From Cudoniella acicularis (taxonomy: Eukaryota; Ascomycota; Leotiomycetes; Helotiales; Helotiaceae): a stretch of 40,868 nt of DNA. The DNA lies in assembly GCA_013054445.1 (NCBI GenBank), contig JAAMPI010000375.1:1-40868 (forward strand), given 5' to 3'. The stretch's first letter is position 1, and each line of letters opens with the position of its first letter. Below the pieces are notes generated by a model. The model worked only from the letters and a program-made list of their open reading frames with translations, was not told the origin of the DNA and made no database searches. Positions 9,924 through 20,646 of this stretch are shown one piece after another. The translations under genes and the position numbers were made by a program.

Positions 9924-12200
9924 TTGGAAGTCTCCTAAGTGCTCCTGAATAGATAAATGGTTCCTTGATCGGATTCCATTGTAGAGGATATATGTGCACC
10001 ACGATGCTGAAGGAGACACAGGTTCGGCAGGCTCCCAGCCTCGTTAAGGATTTGTTTCTGCTCGATCGCTCGATTTGATAATGTATATTCGATGAGTATT
10101 AAGTTACTAACAATCAGACAAAATTCATGCAAGAGAAAATGTTCTTTGGCAGAACGAGAATGATTTCTTCCACGGGGAGTAGACACAATTGTGTTTGAGA
10201 GTGGACGTAATTTTTGGGGGAGGGGGCCGGGGGCGGCTATTCTTCAGCATGAGCTAGACTGTGAGGCTTATTTGGAGGCAGGCTGTAGTGGTGGGTGGCA
10301 TCCTTGCACCCACATCGGATAAAGACTTAGCGAGCTCAGGTTAGCGAATGAGAGTTGCGTCAGACGTTCAAATACATACCGCGTGAGACTCTTAAGAATG
10401 AGAGTCGTGGAGGGTCCTTTTGGCCTCCGGCACCAGTCCGGAGAGGACCGAGCTCTATGAGATAAAATTCAAAGTGGTAAAGTCGAGGTCGCAAAGTCGT
10501 CGCAAGGTCGAATGCAAACCTGAATCTACAGTAATGTTACGTTCTCAAGTCGCATTTTTCGTAAGAGCGCCTCGCCTTAGAATTTACAGTGCTTTTCAAA
10601 GTCGCCGTAATGCGCACGGACCTCACCCAACTCTTTTCGTGCGCGCACACCTTCTGCAGCCTCACTTATAAATTTCGACCTTTTCTCTGGAGATTTTTAT
10701 TTAAAAGGAATTATACTAGGAGAAAGCTAGAGACTTAGAGATAGGAAATATAGAATTTCAAGTCGTATAAGCTTGTGGTCGCTGAATAATTATAGGGTCT
10801 TTATACTTGAGAAGTGTTAGCGCATCGAAACAGTTGGGGGTAGCTCCGCGCTAATTTACGGCGATTGTGAGCGTCTCTTGAAAAGCGGCAGCGAGAAAGC
10901 CTCGTCCCGAGATTCACAGAACCAATACCAATTATGAGGACTTCAGATCTGAGGCTGATGCACCGCACACTGTAGAAAATCGGGCAATCTCGTACCTCTG
11001 GATGTACATTAGACTTAGATCAACTCAGTATTTGGTTTTCGGTTTATCTTATTTTAGAACAGTAGCGTTTCGGAAATCGGTAGTTCAGGGCAGCCTTAAC
11101 CGCTAAACGGAAATCGGGAGTCCCGGGATCTGAAGGGAGGAGCGCCGGAAAAAGAAAATCGGAATCAGGGCAAGGCATGCTGAACAGGGAAGTCCTTTAA
11201 AATCGAGTGTACGACATTGCTGAGCGCTGAATTTACGAATCCCTAATATCCCGATTACTTTTACATTATTGACCCTAGCCGGAACCTAATTGCTACTTTT
11301 TTTTTAGTATTATCTGTTTTAACTTTCCACCACGGAACTGGTCGCTAACGGCAGGCAGCCGTCGAAAGCACCAAAAAATGCCTTGGCTAATGCAACACTG
11401 AACATGACATGTCCAGTGGCGACAACGATCCCACGCTACTTCCAGCTAACGGGACAAGTCAGAGCATATGGTCCAAACATGTTCCAGCCTTACCGCCGGC
11501 CAGGGGGAATGTCATCGCGCAAATCCGGTGCGTGCCAGACGAAGAGAAATTAGGCGGTTGTTCAATGTTCCCGAGGCACCGTTTTCGTGTTATTCTCAGT
11601 TTCAAATAGAATAACTACCGCCACATACGACCATGGACTAAGGAGAATTGGGCCACCTCCAGTATCTATCAACTTGCAAGCCTAGGCTAATTCCACGGTG
11701 TCGATTAAACTCAGCTTCAACCAAGCCTCTGAAGATGTAACTCAACCGCGGGGGGGGAGGGCGAAGGGATACGCGCGCGCCAACCACACTGTCTGGCCGA
11801 GGCAGCGGGGCGTAGCCACAGCTGCAGCCCAGGAATCTCACTCGTGGACTCCTGCAACCCAATCAATATCTTCTACTATTGCATCCTGAGTTACACAGTG
11901 TCATCCGTGATCATGGATCCGTTTCAGCTTCTTGCTCTGCTCATCCTGTGCTTCTCAGTACCCGAACGAGCCGCATTTTACTCACCGAATCGGCATCCCG
12001 ACCAATTCTTCAGCTGTCCTAGCCCTCAGATTTCAATCTGAGAAGGCGACCGAACTGTGATCTTCCAACTTCATTCATATAGGGAAGACGAGTGCATCCT
12101 ACGCATCTTTCACTGCCACACATCAATTACACCCTATTCGCAATTCATCAGATCATTGCGTAGTTCTGCTGGGTGGACACTATAAATCCCAGAACACCCC
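9924..12200. other. Spacer between divergent NLR genes
   Basis: The two receptor genes are transcribed away from each other, so this 2.3-kb stretch should hold both promoters. I find no convincing gene: the open frames of 60-83 codons lack protein-like composition and shadow each other. Noted are a G-rich tract (about 10213-10235), a short GTCG-rich cluster at 10480-10512 and a G-run at 11751-11758. TATAAAT at 12180 lies only about 20 bp before the ATG at 12201 and so is unlikely to set that start. Confidence 0.5.
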
Positions 12201-15200
12201 ATGCGTCCCTTACGAAGAAAGCCTGGTTTCCTCAGGCCGACAAAAAAAGATGATCTCCAAGAATGTTCCATTACTGATCAACCTATTCTTGTCAATTATG
12301 AAGTTCCATCTCAGTCAACTATTGCCACAGCCACATCAAGTTCCTCGCCAGATGTAGCGTTGCAACCACTTTCACAGAAACACGATCTCTGGGATAGGGC
12401 ATTCGATGCTCTTCGCGCTCGAGATGAGGAATTGGTTGTAGCATACGAGCAGTACTTGCCACGAGAGATCTCTCGCCGAACTCTAGTACAACTAACTGGT
12501 GCGCAAAGAGAGCAGCAGTTGCAAGTATATATCAGCACTAAGCTAGCTTTGGAAGAGAAATCAGGAAAATGGAGGGGTCGGGGGGACAAGGCTATACATA
12601 TTATCCTGTTTGGCAAAGCCTTTATTGATGATGTTGTCAGCACAGATCCACATGCTTCATTGGCGTGGACCGGTGTGTGCTTGCTGCTACCCGTAAGTAT
12701 TCATGGCAAATGCCTTGTAGAATGTCACTAATTGCTGTGAGTTTAGCTGCTGTTAAATCCAGGCGCTGAGAAGGAAGCCATGCTCACCGGACTTGAAACA
12801 ATCGCAAAGACGATCACCCGTTATCTCGCCATCGAACGCACCTACCGGAGTACCGAAACTAGACCTGCTCTAAAAAATAGCGTTCAACCTGACAACTCGC
12901 TCGCAGAGCTTTTTGAGGGAACTATTGTGAACCTCTACTCGAAGATATTAGAGTACCAAGCGCGTTGCGTGTGCAATATTTCCCAGCCTAAAGCTCTCCA
13001 AGTTGTTAAAGGCATGTTTAAGATTGGGAATCAGGACTCGCTTCTTGAAGAAATCAAAAGCTATGATGCCGAATGTGAAAAGTATTTCAGCATCTTAGAT
13101 CGAGATCTGTTGCAACGGGAGTGTGTCGAACAAAAGCTACATCGTGATGAGCTTTCTTCAATGATAAAAGGGTTTTCACAGCTTCAAGCTACCGCCGAGA
13201 CTAACTCCTTGGAACGCGACAAGCAGGAAGAGAGGTGTCTTCATAACCTCCGAGGGTCGGTGGACTATGAGAAGAACAAAGACAGAGATCGACATGGTGT
13301 ACGCGTTCCTAATACGTGCGGCTGGGTCCTCCATAATCCGAAGTTCACTGACTGGAGGGATGATAAGAGCATCGGCTTCTTGCTCATAACAGCTGATCCA
13401 GGTTGTGGAAAAACTGTCCTGGCTCGATCTCTTATCGATGAGAAACTTTTGGGGCCTGTTGATATTGTTGTCTGCTACTATTTTTTCAGACACGATGATA
13501 GAAGAGAAGCATGGGAGATGTTAGGTATCCTATTGTATCAATTGTTTGATCAAAGACCAGACTTGATTAAATATGCCTTGCCGTATGCACGGAAAGACAG
13601 TTTATTCTCTAAGTCGGTTTCGACTCTTTGGAATATACTAGAGATAGTCGCCGCCGACGAAAGCTTACCTGCTGTCGTGTGCGTTCTAGATGCGTTTGAT
13701 GAGAGTTCGGATGATTGGGAGACCAAGGAATTTGTTAATAAACTGGTCTGCTTCTATACGAAATTTGACGCACATCACGACGATCATCCTAGGAAGTTGC
13801 CGAAGCTGAAGTTCATCGTCACCTGTCGACCTTACCACAAAGATGAGATGCTATTTGGAAAATTCGGCAAATTAAAGGAAAGGACTCGGCTGTGTGCCAG
13901 TGATGACGGCAACCCGATGTGTTTACAAGACGGAATTAAGTTGGTTATCGAAACAAAGGTGTCGACGCTTCGAGAAAAGCTCAATCTCAAGGAAGAAGTC
14001 GCTGATATTCTGTGCAGCCATCTCCTACAAATGGAGAATCGCACTTATCTGTGCATAAGTTTGATTCTGCAACTTGTGGCCGAGCCAGCCGTAAGTATAA
14101 ATGTCACAACGAGAAAAGGGATGCGAAATTTTCTTTCAAGCATTCAATCAAACTTATCCCACATATACGAAGCTATACTGCAGAAGATTCCAATCCCCGA
14201 AGAAGGCAAGAAACTGCTCAAGATTATTATTGCTGCTGTTCGGCCATTGAGTGTCCCAGAGATGAGAATTGCAAGCTCTATTGATGAAAAAAGTCACTCT
14301 TTCCATGGTTTGGACGTTGAAAGCATTGAAGGTTTTGTGCTCAAAATTCGGAATCAGTGTGGCCTCTTCATCACTATAGCAGATGGCAAGATCTATCTCA
14401 TCCACCAAACGGCGAAGGAATTCCTAGTTCAAAAATCCGCTCGGTTTTCCGCTGCCTCAAGCAGCACAGCCACTGAAAGAATATGGCGACATTCATTGGA
14501 CATTGCGAATTCAAACGAGCTCCTTGCTTGGGCTTGCATTCGATATTTGTGCTTCACGGAATTCAATGTGCCAGAAGAGTCTAAGACTCGCAAGCATGAC
14601 AACCATTGTGACTTCAATGAAGGCCCCGACCAAGAAACAGCCAATGGTAGCTCTCTCGCAAGCGACGACATTCTCTACAGACAGTGTTCCACTCTAGACT
14701 CAACCGTTGTGTTTGACCCTCGATATTGGGACCAAATCCTTCTAAATGGTCGATTTAGAAAGCATCAGTTTCTCGAGTACGCATCTTCACATTGGGCGTT
14801 GCACTACCGCCTCTCCAAGCCTTGTCATCGGAACCTTCAGCTATTGAAACAATCTCTGAGGCTTTGCAACGTGCATTCGAACATTTGCAGGAATTGGTTT
14901 CAGACTTTACCAGAGAAAGAAGGCCGGGGTCTGGAATTTTTCAGATTGCCTTACGAGGGTGAACTAATTGAAGGAACCGAGGACCTTCTATTCTGTTCAT
15001 TTATCGGACACGATGATGGTGTGGAGTATCTTCTTCAACATCTAACACAGAATGGAGACTGCCAAGATATTGCTATTCAGGATACTCGAAAGGCAGCATT
15101 ATATCTGTCTATACAAGAAGGGCATTTTGATAGTGTAAAAGTTCTCTTACTACCACGGCCAAAATCCATCATTAACGACGCTCTGATGATCAATCGCGAG

Positions 15201-15719
15201 GGAATAGTCCAAAATCAGTTGACATACGACATCGAAACATCTGCCCTGAGAATTGCGATACAGAACGGGCAACTCCACCTTGTGCAGCTTCTACTCAAGC
15301 ATGGAGCTACGCCAAATGTAGTTGGTGAAACAAGTATGCTGTTCGATGCCCTGCGGTGCAAGGCACCGGTGACAGAAATCGAAAAGATAGTTTCCCTTCT
15401 GCTTGAAAATCACGTCAACCCCAATATACCTGGCACGCTTCTTTCTATGGCGAAGAGTTTAGGACTTTCAGAGCGCATTCTTTGTGCTCTTTCTAAGAGT
15501 GACGGAAGTGACCAGGGCCATGATTCTGGGGAACCCACCAAAAAAACCGTAGAATTACTGTACGGTATGCAGTTCCCGGATACGCATACAACCAGTTTCG
15601 GGGGGGAATTATCACTAGATACATTCTTCAACGATTTGACTTCAGGTCCCAATCCGGACTCAAGCCTAGACCCATGGTGTCCTCTTATGATAAAGGAATC
15701 TCCACATGAAGGTGTTTAG
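12201..15719 (+). CDS. NACHT-ankyrin NLR-like protein with NWD_NACHT N-terminal domain
   Basis: Exons 12201-12692 and 12747-15719 (intron of 54 nt, GTAAGT...GTTTAG) give 1154 aa. Residues 56-330 match the N-terminal domain often found before NACHT (LWDRAFDALRARDEELV, GKAFIDDVV, then LAWTGVCLLLPLLLNPG across the splice). The NACHT part has a P-loop DPGCGKT (about 381-387) and Walker B VVCVLDAFDES (about 475), followed by the winged-helix/AAA-like region (HIYEAILQKIP). Residues about 918-1090 hold three or four weak ankyrin-like repeats (ALRIAIQNGQLHLVQLLLKHGATPN is the clearest). Such proteins are cytoplasmic signal-transducing ATPases whose repeats detect a ligand. No other Met occurs in exon 1, which supports ATG 12201. 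The ankyrin array is short and diverged compared with usual family members, so ligand range may be narrow or the array partly lost. Confidence 0.87.
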
Positions 15720-16727
15720 CTCCATCGAACGTAGAAACCTGGCAAGAAAGTGGTCGCATAAATGTATTTAACATTAGGGATTGAGTTATCTTAGTAGCGG
15801 ATATTTGAATATACTGCTATACTTCCCACATGAATTTTGTAACTTCTAATCTCAGCACAACTTCATGACGTGTAACTTTCTGTGAAGCATCTTACTGCTA
15901 CTGGGCTCGAATTCCTTAATGATGTGTAAGAATACCTTGCTCGGGCTCTTCTGTTAAAGTCCACGAGACTTTTTTTCCCGCGTCCTGGTGGTGTCATGGT
16001 TCGGCTAATCATGTGTTGTCGTGCGTAGCAAAGGCAGTTCAGTACGGCAGTATTTGTCATTTAGACTCGAGCTCTCGGTGACCCTCCTTCTCTTCGTTTC
16101 TCTCTAGCTCAGAATCGTCAAATGCATAGGTCCTCTTGCTCTCTCTATATGAGCCTTCCGTTGTATACGTAACAGCAATGAGAGCTTCATTATAAGTTTC
16201 TGTTAGAGGTAAAGGGTATAACCGTAGTACGCGGTATATAGTATATAGAAGATATATCTATATAGTCGTCGGTAGGCGGCTAAGGTAGACGGCGGAAGAA
16301 GAGTCAACTGTTAGGTCGAGAGAGATTCAAGTATATGGAATAATAATATGATTTTTGACTTAAAGACTTATCTATCTACAAAGGAATGAGCGGACTATAT
16401 ATACTACGAGTATAGTTACTAGAAGCTTCTATAGCTTAGAAATCAACGCTTATAAATCAAAGCTTATAAATCAAAGAACAACCTAGAAGATTCTAGTAAG
16501 GTTTGAACCTTAAGCTTAGAATAGTGCTTATTACCTAATAATGCAACAGTTTCCAAGGGTTTGAATATGAAAGATTCTTTGAAAAGAAGGGAAATCAGGT
16601 AGAAAGATAGGATGTGGGATTTAACTTCAATGACTTACGAAAGTCATTTCGGAGTGGTGACGGAGCGGCCTGTTAGATTTTCAGCGATGTTTTCATTAAA
16701 TCTACAGTAAGAAGTGCGCTATATATA

Positions 16728-16838
16728 TAATTCCTAAGATACCCTCTATATACTATCTATATACTCTTTTATCTGCTATTAACTTAGCTTGACTAGCCCG
16801 CCTTTAAACCTAAGAGATCTTAGTTCAAAAATAAGAAC
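16728..16838 (+). repeat. 111-bp dispersed repeat, copy 1
   Basis: Same length and orientation as 24744-24854, from TAATTCC to AGAAC, without gaps. By eye 10 positions differ, 8 of them transitions, with this copy carrying T in most C/T pairs, as RIP would give. Sequence includes CCTCTATATACTAT and CCTAAGAGATCTTAGTTC. Coding nothing; probably an end fragment of a transposon family. Confidence 0.75.
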
Positions 16839-17030
16839 TGTTGAGGAAGCGATTCTAGGTTACGTGCTCAGGGGGTCGTCACCTAAAGGATTCTAAGGAA
16901 GTGGCTATGATGATTATGCCTTTAGATCCTATGGTGTCATCTATCATGCGGACCAAGGCATAAGCTATTACTATAGTTTATGCGTAGGAAGATGCGCAGG
17001 AATCTCGGTAGCATGTGGGCACCGGAAGCC

Positions 17031-17195
17031 TATAAATAAGGGACACAGCTCCCACCAAAAGCTGTTCTGTAGACTAGATTAGACCAGACTTGCAATTCAC
17101 ACTCTTTTAGCAACCCAACTTCACTTCCATATATCCTCAGTCGCAACAAATCCATCACTATGATCTCAACTTGTGCCTCCTACATCACAGTTTAA
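17031..17195 (+). promoter_or_regulatory. Promoter-like segment ending in a start codon without a gene
   Basis: CTATAAATAAGG at 17031 is followed by a CA-rich, G-poor leader (about 17085-17159) and then CATCACTATGA with ATG at 17160. This is the arrangement of many fungal promoters of well-expressed genes. The frame from that ATG has 11 codons (MISTCASYITV) and a TAA. Repeat sequence begins right afterwards at about 17200. It may be the leftover 5' end of a gene cut off by an insertion or rearrangement, or the first exon of a spliced gene I cannot follow. Confidence 0.3.
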
Positions 17196-17200
17196 CAGAT

Positions 17201-17303
17201 CTGACCAAAAGAGGTCAGAACATCGTTAGTTCTATTCTATTAAGGATATTTTTAGCGTTGATATTCTGGCCAAAATGGGTCAAAACATCGTTAATTCCAC
17301 TCT
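17201..17303 (+). repeat. Two-copy tandem repeat, 65-bp period
   Basis: CTGACCAAAAGAGGTCAGAA at 17201 recurs as CTGGCCAAAATGGGTCAAAA at 17266, and both continue CATCGTTA(G/A)TTC. The 38-bp units differ mainly by transitions. GACC...GGTC inside each unit is itself an inverted repeat. Function unknown. Confidence 0.65.
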
Positions 17304-17530
17304 TTAGGCTATACTTTAACACGACCGAGCCTCGATATTAAAGCAAAGCCTCCTGTAGCCACAGGTGTCATTTTTATGATCACGTGTAGCTTAGTCAGCG
17401 CAGCGTACTTAAGCTGTGCTCACCTGATAATTTAACCTCATGCTGTTTTCACTGTAAAGAATCACACAGGGAGCCGAATTTTGCTCGCCAGAATCACGTG
17501 CAGCGCTTTTATCCTGGAAGAAATCTCTTG

Positions 17531-17650
17531 GGAGAAATTTCTTGGGAGATCACGGGTCCTGTGAAAAATCGCTTAGGAGAGCATAGTTCCTAAGAAATTT
17601 CTTATAAGAGCCGTAACTTCCCAGGACCGGTGATCTCCCAAGAAATTTTT
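17531..17650. repeat. Imperfect inverted repeat with about 30-bp arms
   Basis: Left arm 17531-17561 contains AAATTTCTTGGGAGATCAC, and right arm 17621-17650 contains its complement GTGATCTCCCAAGAAATTT. The arms extend to GGTCCTG/CAGGACC with about one mismatch in 28. The spacer of about 60 nt also contains CTAAGAAATTTCTTA, itself palindromic. The left arm is preceded by a partial tandem copy (AAATCTCTTGGGAG). It could be a MITE-like element or a strong cruciform or hairpin. Confidence 0.7.
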
Positions 17651-18351
17651 CCTAACCCGAGGCTCATAGGAGAAAGGTCCTGGTAGATTGTAGTTCCCAG
17701 GAGCCTGGCTATTATAGGAGCTTCCTCCCAGTCGTCATGATAACCTAGGAGCTTTCTGCTAGTAGTATTCTTCTGGGAATCATAAGGGAAGGCTTATCAA
17801 GTCACAGGTAGGCTGCAATCATATAGGAGAACGTAGATTAACAAACTAGATCTCTATAGAAAGTATACTAAAGAGTACGTAAATCTGGAGTAATTATACT
17901 AAAGAGAGCCTTGGCCCTGAGCTCTGCGAACTTTAATTGTTTGTGATGCCCAATGTTTGACTGTAGCAAAATACATAAGTAAGGTTTTCCTTGTCGGAAC
18001 TGCTAGGAAATACAGCTTGCGTAGCACACAGACAGAGCATATGTAAGTTTGGTGTTAATATAAAAGTGGCCGTTACAGTCTCGTTCACCTTACAACGTAC
18101 GAAAGATATGTCTCGTTTAAGCGCTGCTAGGGTCTCTTTACCCTAATAGTAAGAGACACCCTGGTAAATACTAATTAAGCGCTAGTAGGGGTTTGATGAT
18201 TCTTCAAAACAACAACCCCCTGTCTAGTCTGGTAGAAAGATAGAATGTAGTCCGATTAGAATCGCCTATTGTGAGGACAAGTGGCATTATAAGGGGGCTT
18301 ACAGAGCTTGGCCTATTTTTAGAATTGAGGGGTCTAAATCTGGTTCCTTAC

Positions 18352-18499
18352 CACTTGGATCTGAGGGGACTGATTCAGACCCTCCATTGCGCAATCAAAC
18401 CCTTCGGCTAAGATTTGGAGGATCGCGGGTTCAAATGCGGCTCCCCAACACTTTGGTTTGGAAGGGACCGATTCAGGCCTCTCATTGTGCAATCAAACC
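18352..18499 (+). repeat. Two-copy repeat, about 98-bp period, with box-B-like motif
   Basis: ACTGATTCAGACCCTCCATT followed by GCGCAATCAAACC (copy ending about 18401) recurs as ACCGATTCAGGCCTCTCATT followed by GTGCAATCAAACC (ending 18499). Between them GCGGGTTCAAATGCGG contains GGTTCAAAT, which matches the polymerase III box B core. There is no complete tRNA. A tRNA-derived SINE piece is possible but unproven. Confidence 0.5.
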
Positions 18500-18847
18500 A
18501 TGGGCTCAAAATCGGTTTCTATGCCCCTATTGGCCACCAATACAAATACCCTCAAAGACAACCATCAGAACAGAATTTAATAAAACACGGCCCAGAACAA
18601 CAGACAGCTCTCAAATGCCTAGGCTTAATGCTCGAAATACATCAAAACTGACCTGGGCAGATCACCCCAATCTCTGCAACAACCTTTTAGTATCAATGGA
18701 TACTACAAACGTCAAATGAAAGAACGTCGGGATAAGAAAGAAACGAAAGAACGAGGGAATAAACAAGAGAAAGGATACTTTGATTAAAAACGCCTATGAA
18801 CTAAGGGATTTTGTGATGGTGTATACTATTCCACGGCATACTAAAGA

Positions 18848-20403
18848 CTATCTCTTGAACCAAGAATGCTCCAAAACAGCCTCGATATTCAGTCGTTCCT
18901 TCGGATCATACTTCAAAATACCCCTCAAAAGATTCCCTAGAACTTTACTTTCCTTAATCTCAACAACGAAACCACCTGCCTTGTTCTTCTTTCCCTCAGA
19001 GTTATCACCGGATAGCGAGCTGCCGGAGAGGAGCTCCTCAAGAGTATCTATCAAAATATACGGTCTCCCAGTCTCAGGATTAATCAGCGGCGTTCCATCC
19101 TCCTCGTACCACTGTCCCCGTGCTTCCCAAGAGCTCCACCAAGGTTCCGGGAGCTTCCCAAGCAGCGACACCATTTGCATAATTACCTCGTCGTCGTCGT
19201 CTATAAAATTCTCAAAAAGGGGACTTCTGGTCCGAACTTCGTAAATCGTGCATGCAAGAGCCCATAAATCACATTCAACACCTATCGTATTGTCGAAAAG
19301 GAGCTCAGGGGAGCGAAAAGAGGCTATAATTCCAAGATCTGTAGGTGGACTATACATATCATAGGATTCGCCAAAGTCAATAATAGAAACTTGATCTGAT
19401 ATAAATCGAGTATCTAGTCGGTCTAGACTAAGGCCTTCGACTAAATATTCAGGTCCTGAAGGGGCCGGGCTCTTTCCAGATATAGTAAGAAGAGGCTCTT
19501 TATTTGGCTCTCCGAGCTGCTTTATTAATTCATTTTCACTTAGTTCGTCAAAACCTGTAAGTCTTAAGAGGATGTTAGATAGGCGGAAATCTAATAGAAA
19601 GTATTAGTAAAAGCTATACACTATTATCTTAATAAAAACTAACCACCATGACAGATTCCATTTTTATGTAGAAAATGTAGCCCACGCGTAACTTGTAACA
19701 AAATGTCTCGAGAAATCCTCGTAGGATCCTCAAACTTGCCCCACAGAGCAGAAACTCGTGGCCCTAGTACGGGAAGAACTAGGCACAGATGTCTCCCGTT
19801 AGGTCCATCGTGCCAGAAGTGTTCACGCGGAACTGTAATATACTCTCCGCCAGCCTCTCCAAAATCTAGGCCTTCTTGGTTGACTAACCGGAGCTCCGAA
19901 GACTTTTCACAAGACTCATCGGCAATGATAATCTTTAATGCGACGTATTTTTGTGTGTCCTGGTCTCGACAAAGCCATACTGTTGCCAAACCGCCTCTTC
20001 CCAGCTTGTGTATGACTCGAAATCGACCGGCTATGCCAAATCTGTCCCCGATATGCACGGGATGAAACCCTCCTAGTCGATATTCCTCGCGATCCTCTGC
20101 GTCAGGGAGCCAACCGCGCTCGTACAACTGCTCTAACGGACCATCGTCAAAGTTTTCGTCTACGTCGTGATCGGACTCGTGTATAGGGGATTTCTCAGAT
20201 GATTCGAGCATTGCACAAAAGGATGCGGCAGGCTGAGAAGGACGATGCGGCCTCGAGTATTGGCTCCGCGATGCCCTGGATCGATAGGGTTGACTCTGAA
20301 TGAGATGTGGTTGAAGAAAGGAGGTATAGTTGATGGGGGAGGAGCTGTTGAATGTCAGATAATGTCTCGGACGGAATTTCCTGCTAAGATATACTCGGGG
20401 CAT
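18848..20403 (-). CDS. SRPK-like serine/threonine protein kinase
   Basis: Exons 20403-19644 and 19590-18848 (intron 53 nt, GTTAGT...TATTAG) give 500 aa. After a basic, Ser/Arg-rich N-terminus (1-65) comes the lobe typical of fungal SRPK relatives: HPVHIGDRFGIAGRFRVIHK, the glycine loop LGRGGLATVW (about 132-141) and the catalytic Lys in VALKI. The splice falls inside the catalytic loop and restores ICHGD-FRLSNILL, so the usual HRD is HGD and the loop Lys is Arg. DFG is kept (IDFGES, about 321), then SFRSPELL and CDLWALACTIYE. SRPKs phosphorylate SR splicing factors, but this fungal branch is large and most members have unknown substrates. ATG 20211 (MLESSE) is an alternative start just before the acidic stretch; the longer N-terminus could act in targeting. 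The kinase looks intact. Confidence 0.88.
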
Positions 20404-20418
20404 GCTGCTCTGATCGAG

Positions 20419-20646
20419 CTATCCCTGTACCGTTTTGGTTGCGACTTTTCGAGCCGCTGCCTCCCAAAGGCGAGCACGAAGTCCAGGATACGTGGCGGCC
20501 TGTTGCTGTAGAATATTCGACAAGTCAACAGCTGAGTCAGCTTGGACTTTGGAAGTTACATGATGTAGAGTGATGGTATTGGCAAGCTTGTAGCCTTCGT
20601 GTGCTAGAGTCTCAGCCGTGGCCGATGAACTCTCTAGTTGGACCAT
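20419..20646 (-). CDS. Hypothetical small protein upstream of the kinase
   Basis: ATG at 20646 opens a 75-codon frame with reasonable composition (LANTITLHHVTSKVQADSAV ... QQQAATYPGLRARLWEAAARK). It ends at 20419, only 16 nt before the kinase ATG at 20403. No family is recognised and no signal peptide or membrane segment is present. Given its position it may be an upstream open frame in the kinase leader, an unannotated small gene, or chance. The frame stays open above ATG to a GTG at 20670. Confidence 0.2.
   Translation of the reverse strand: MVQLESSSATAETLAHEGYKLANTITLHHVTSKVQADSAVDLSNILQQQAATYPGLRARLWEAAARKVATKTVQG

Larger units (their letters stand above)
15720..18847. other. Repeat-rich spacer
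   Basis: No intact gene. 16200-16870 is AT-rich and contains one copy of a 111-bp dispersed repeat. 17031-17195 looks like a promoter and start codon without a gene. 17201-17303 holds a two-copy 65-bp-period repeat. 17531-17650 holds a long imperfect inverted repeat, and variants of TAGGAGC/CCAGGAG follow to about 17760. A perfect 7-bp hairpin (GTCTCTT/AAGAGAC, 18132-18157) and a two-copy repeat at 18352-18499 precede the 3' end of the kinase gene. Confidence 0.6.

Noticed and set aside
10420..10671. 83-codon plus-strand frame between the NLR genes
   Set aside because: Arg/Ser-rich low-information peptide, no conserved motif, within a probable promoter region.
12178..12190. TATAAAT box before the NACHT gene
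   Set aside because: Only about 20 bp from the ATG, too close to direct a transcript containing that start codon.
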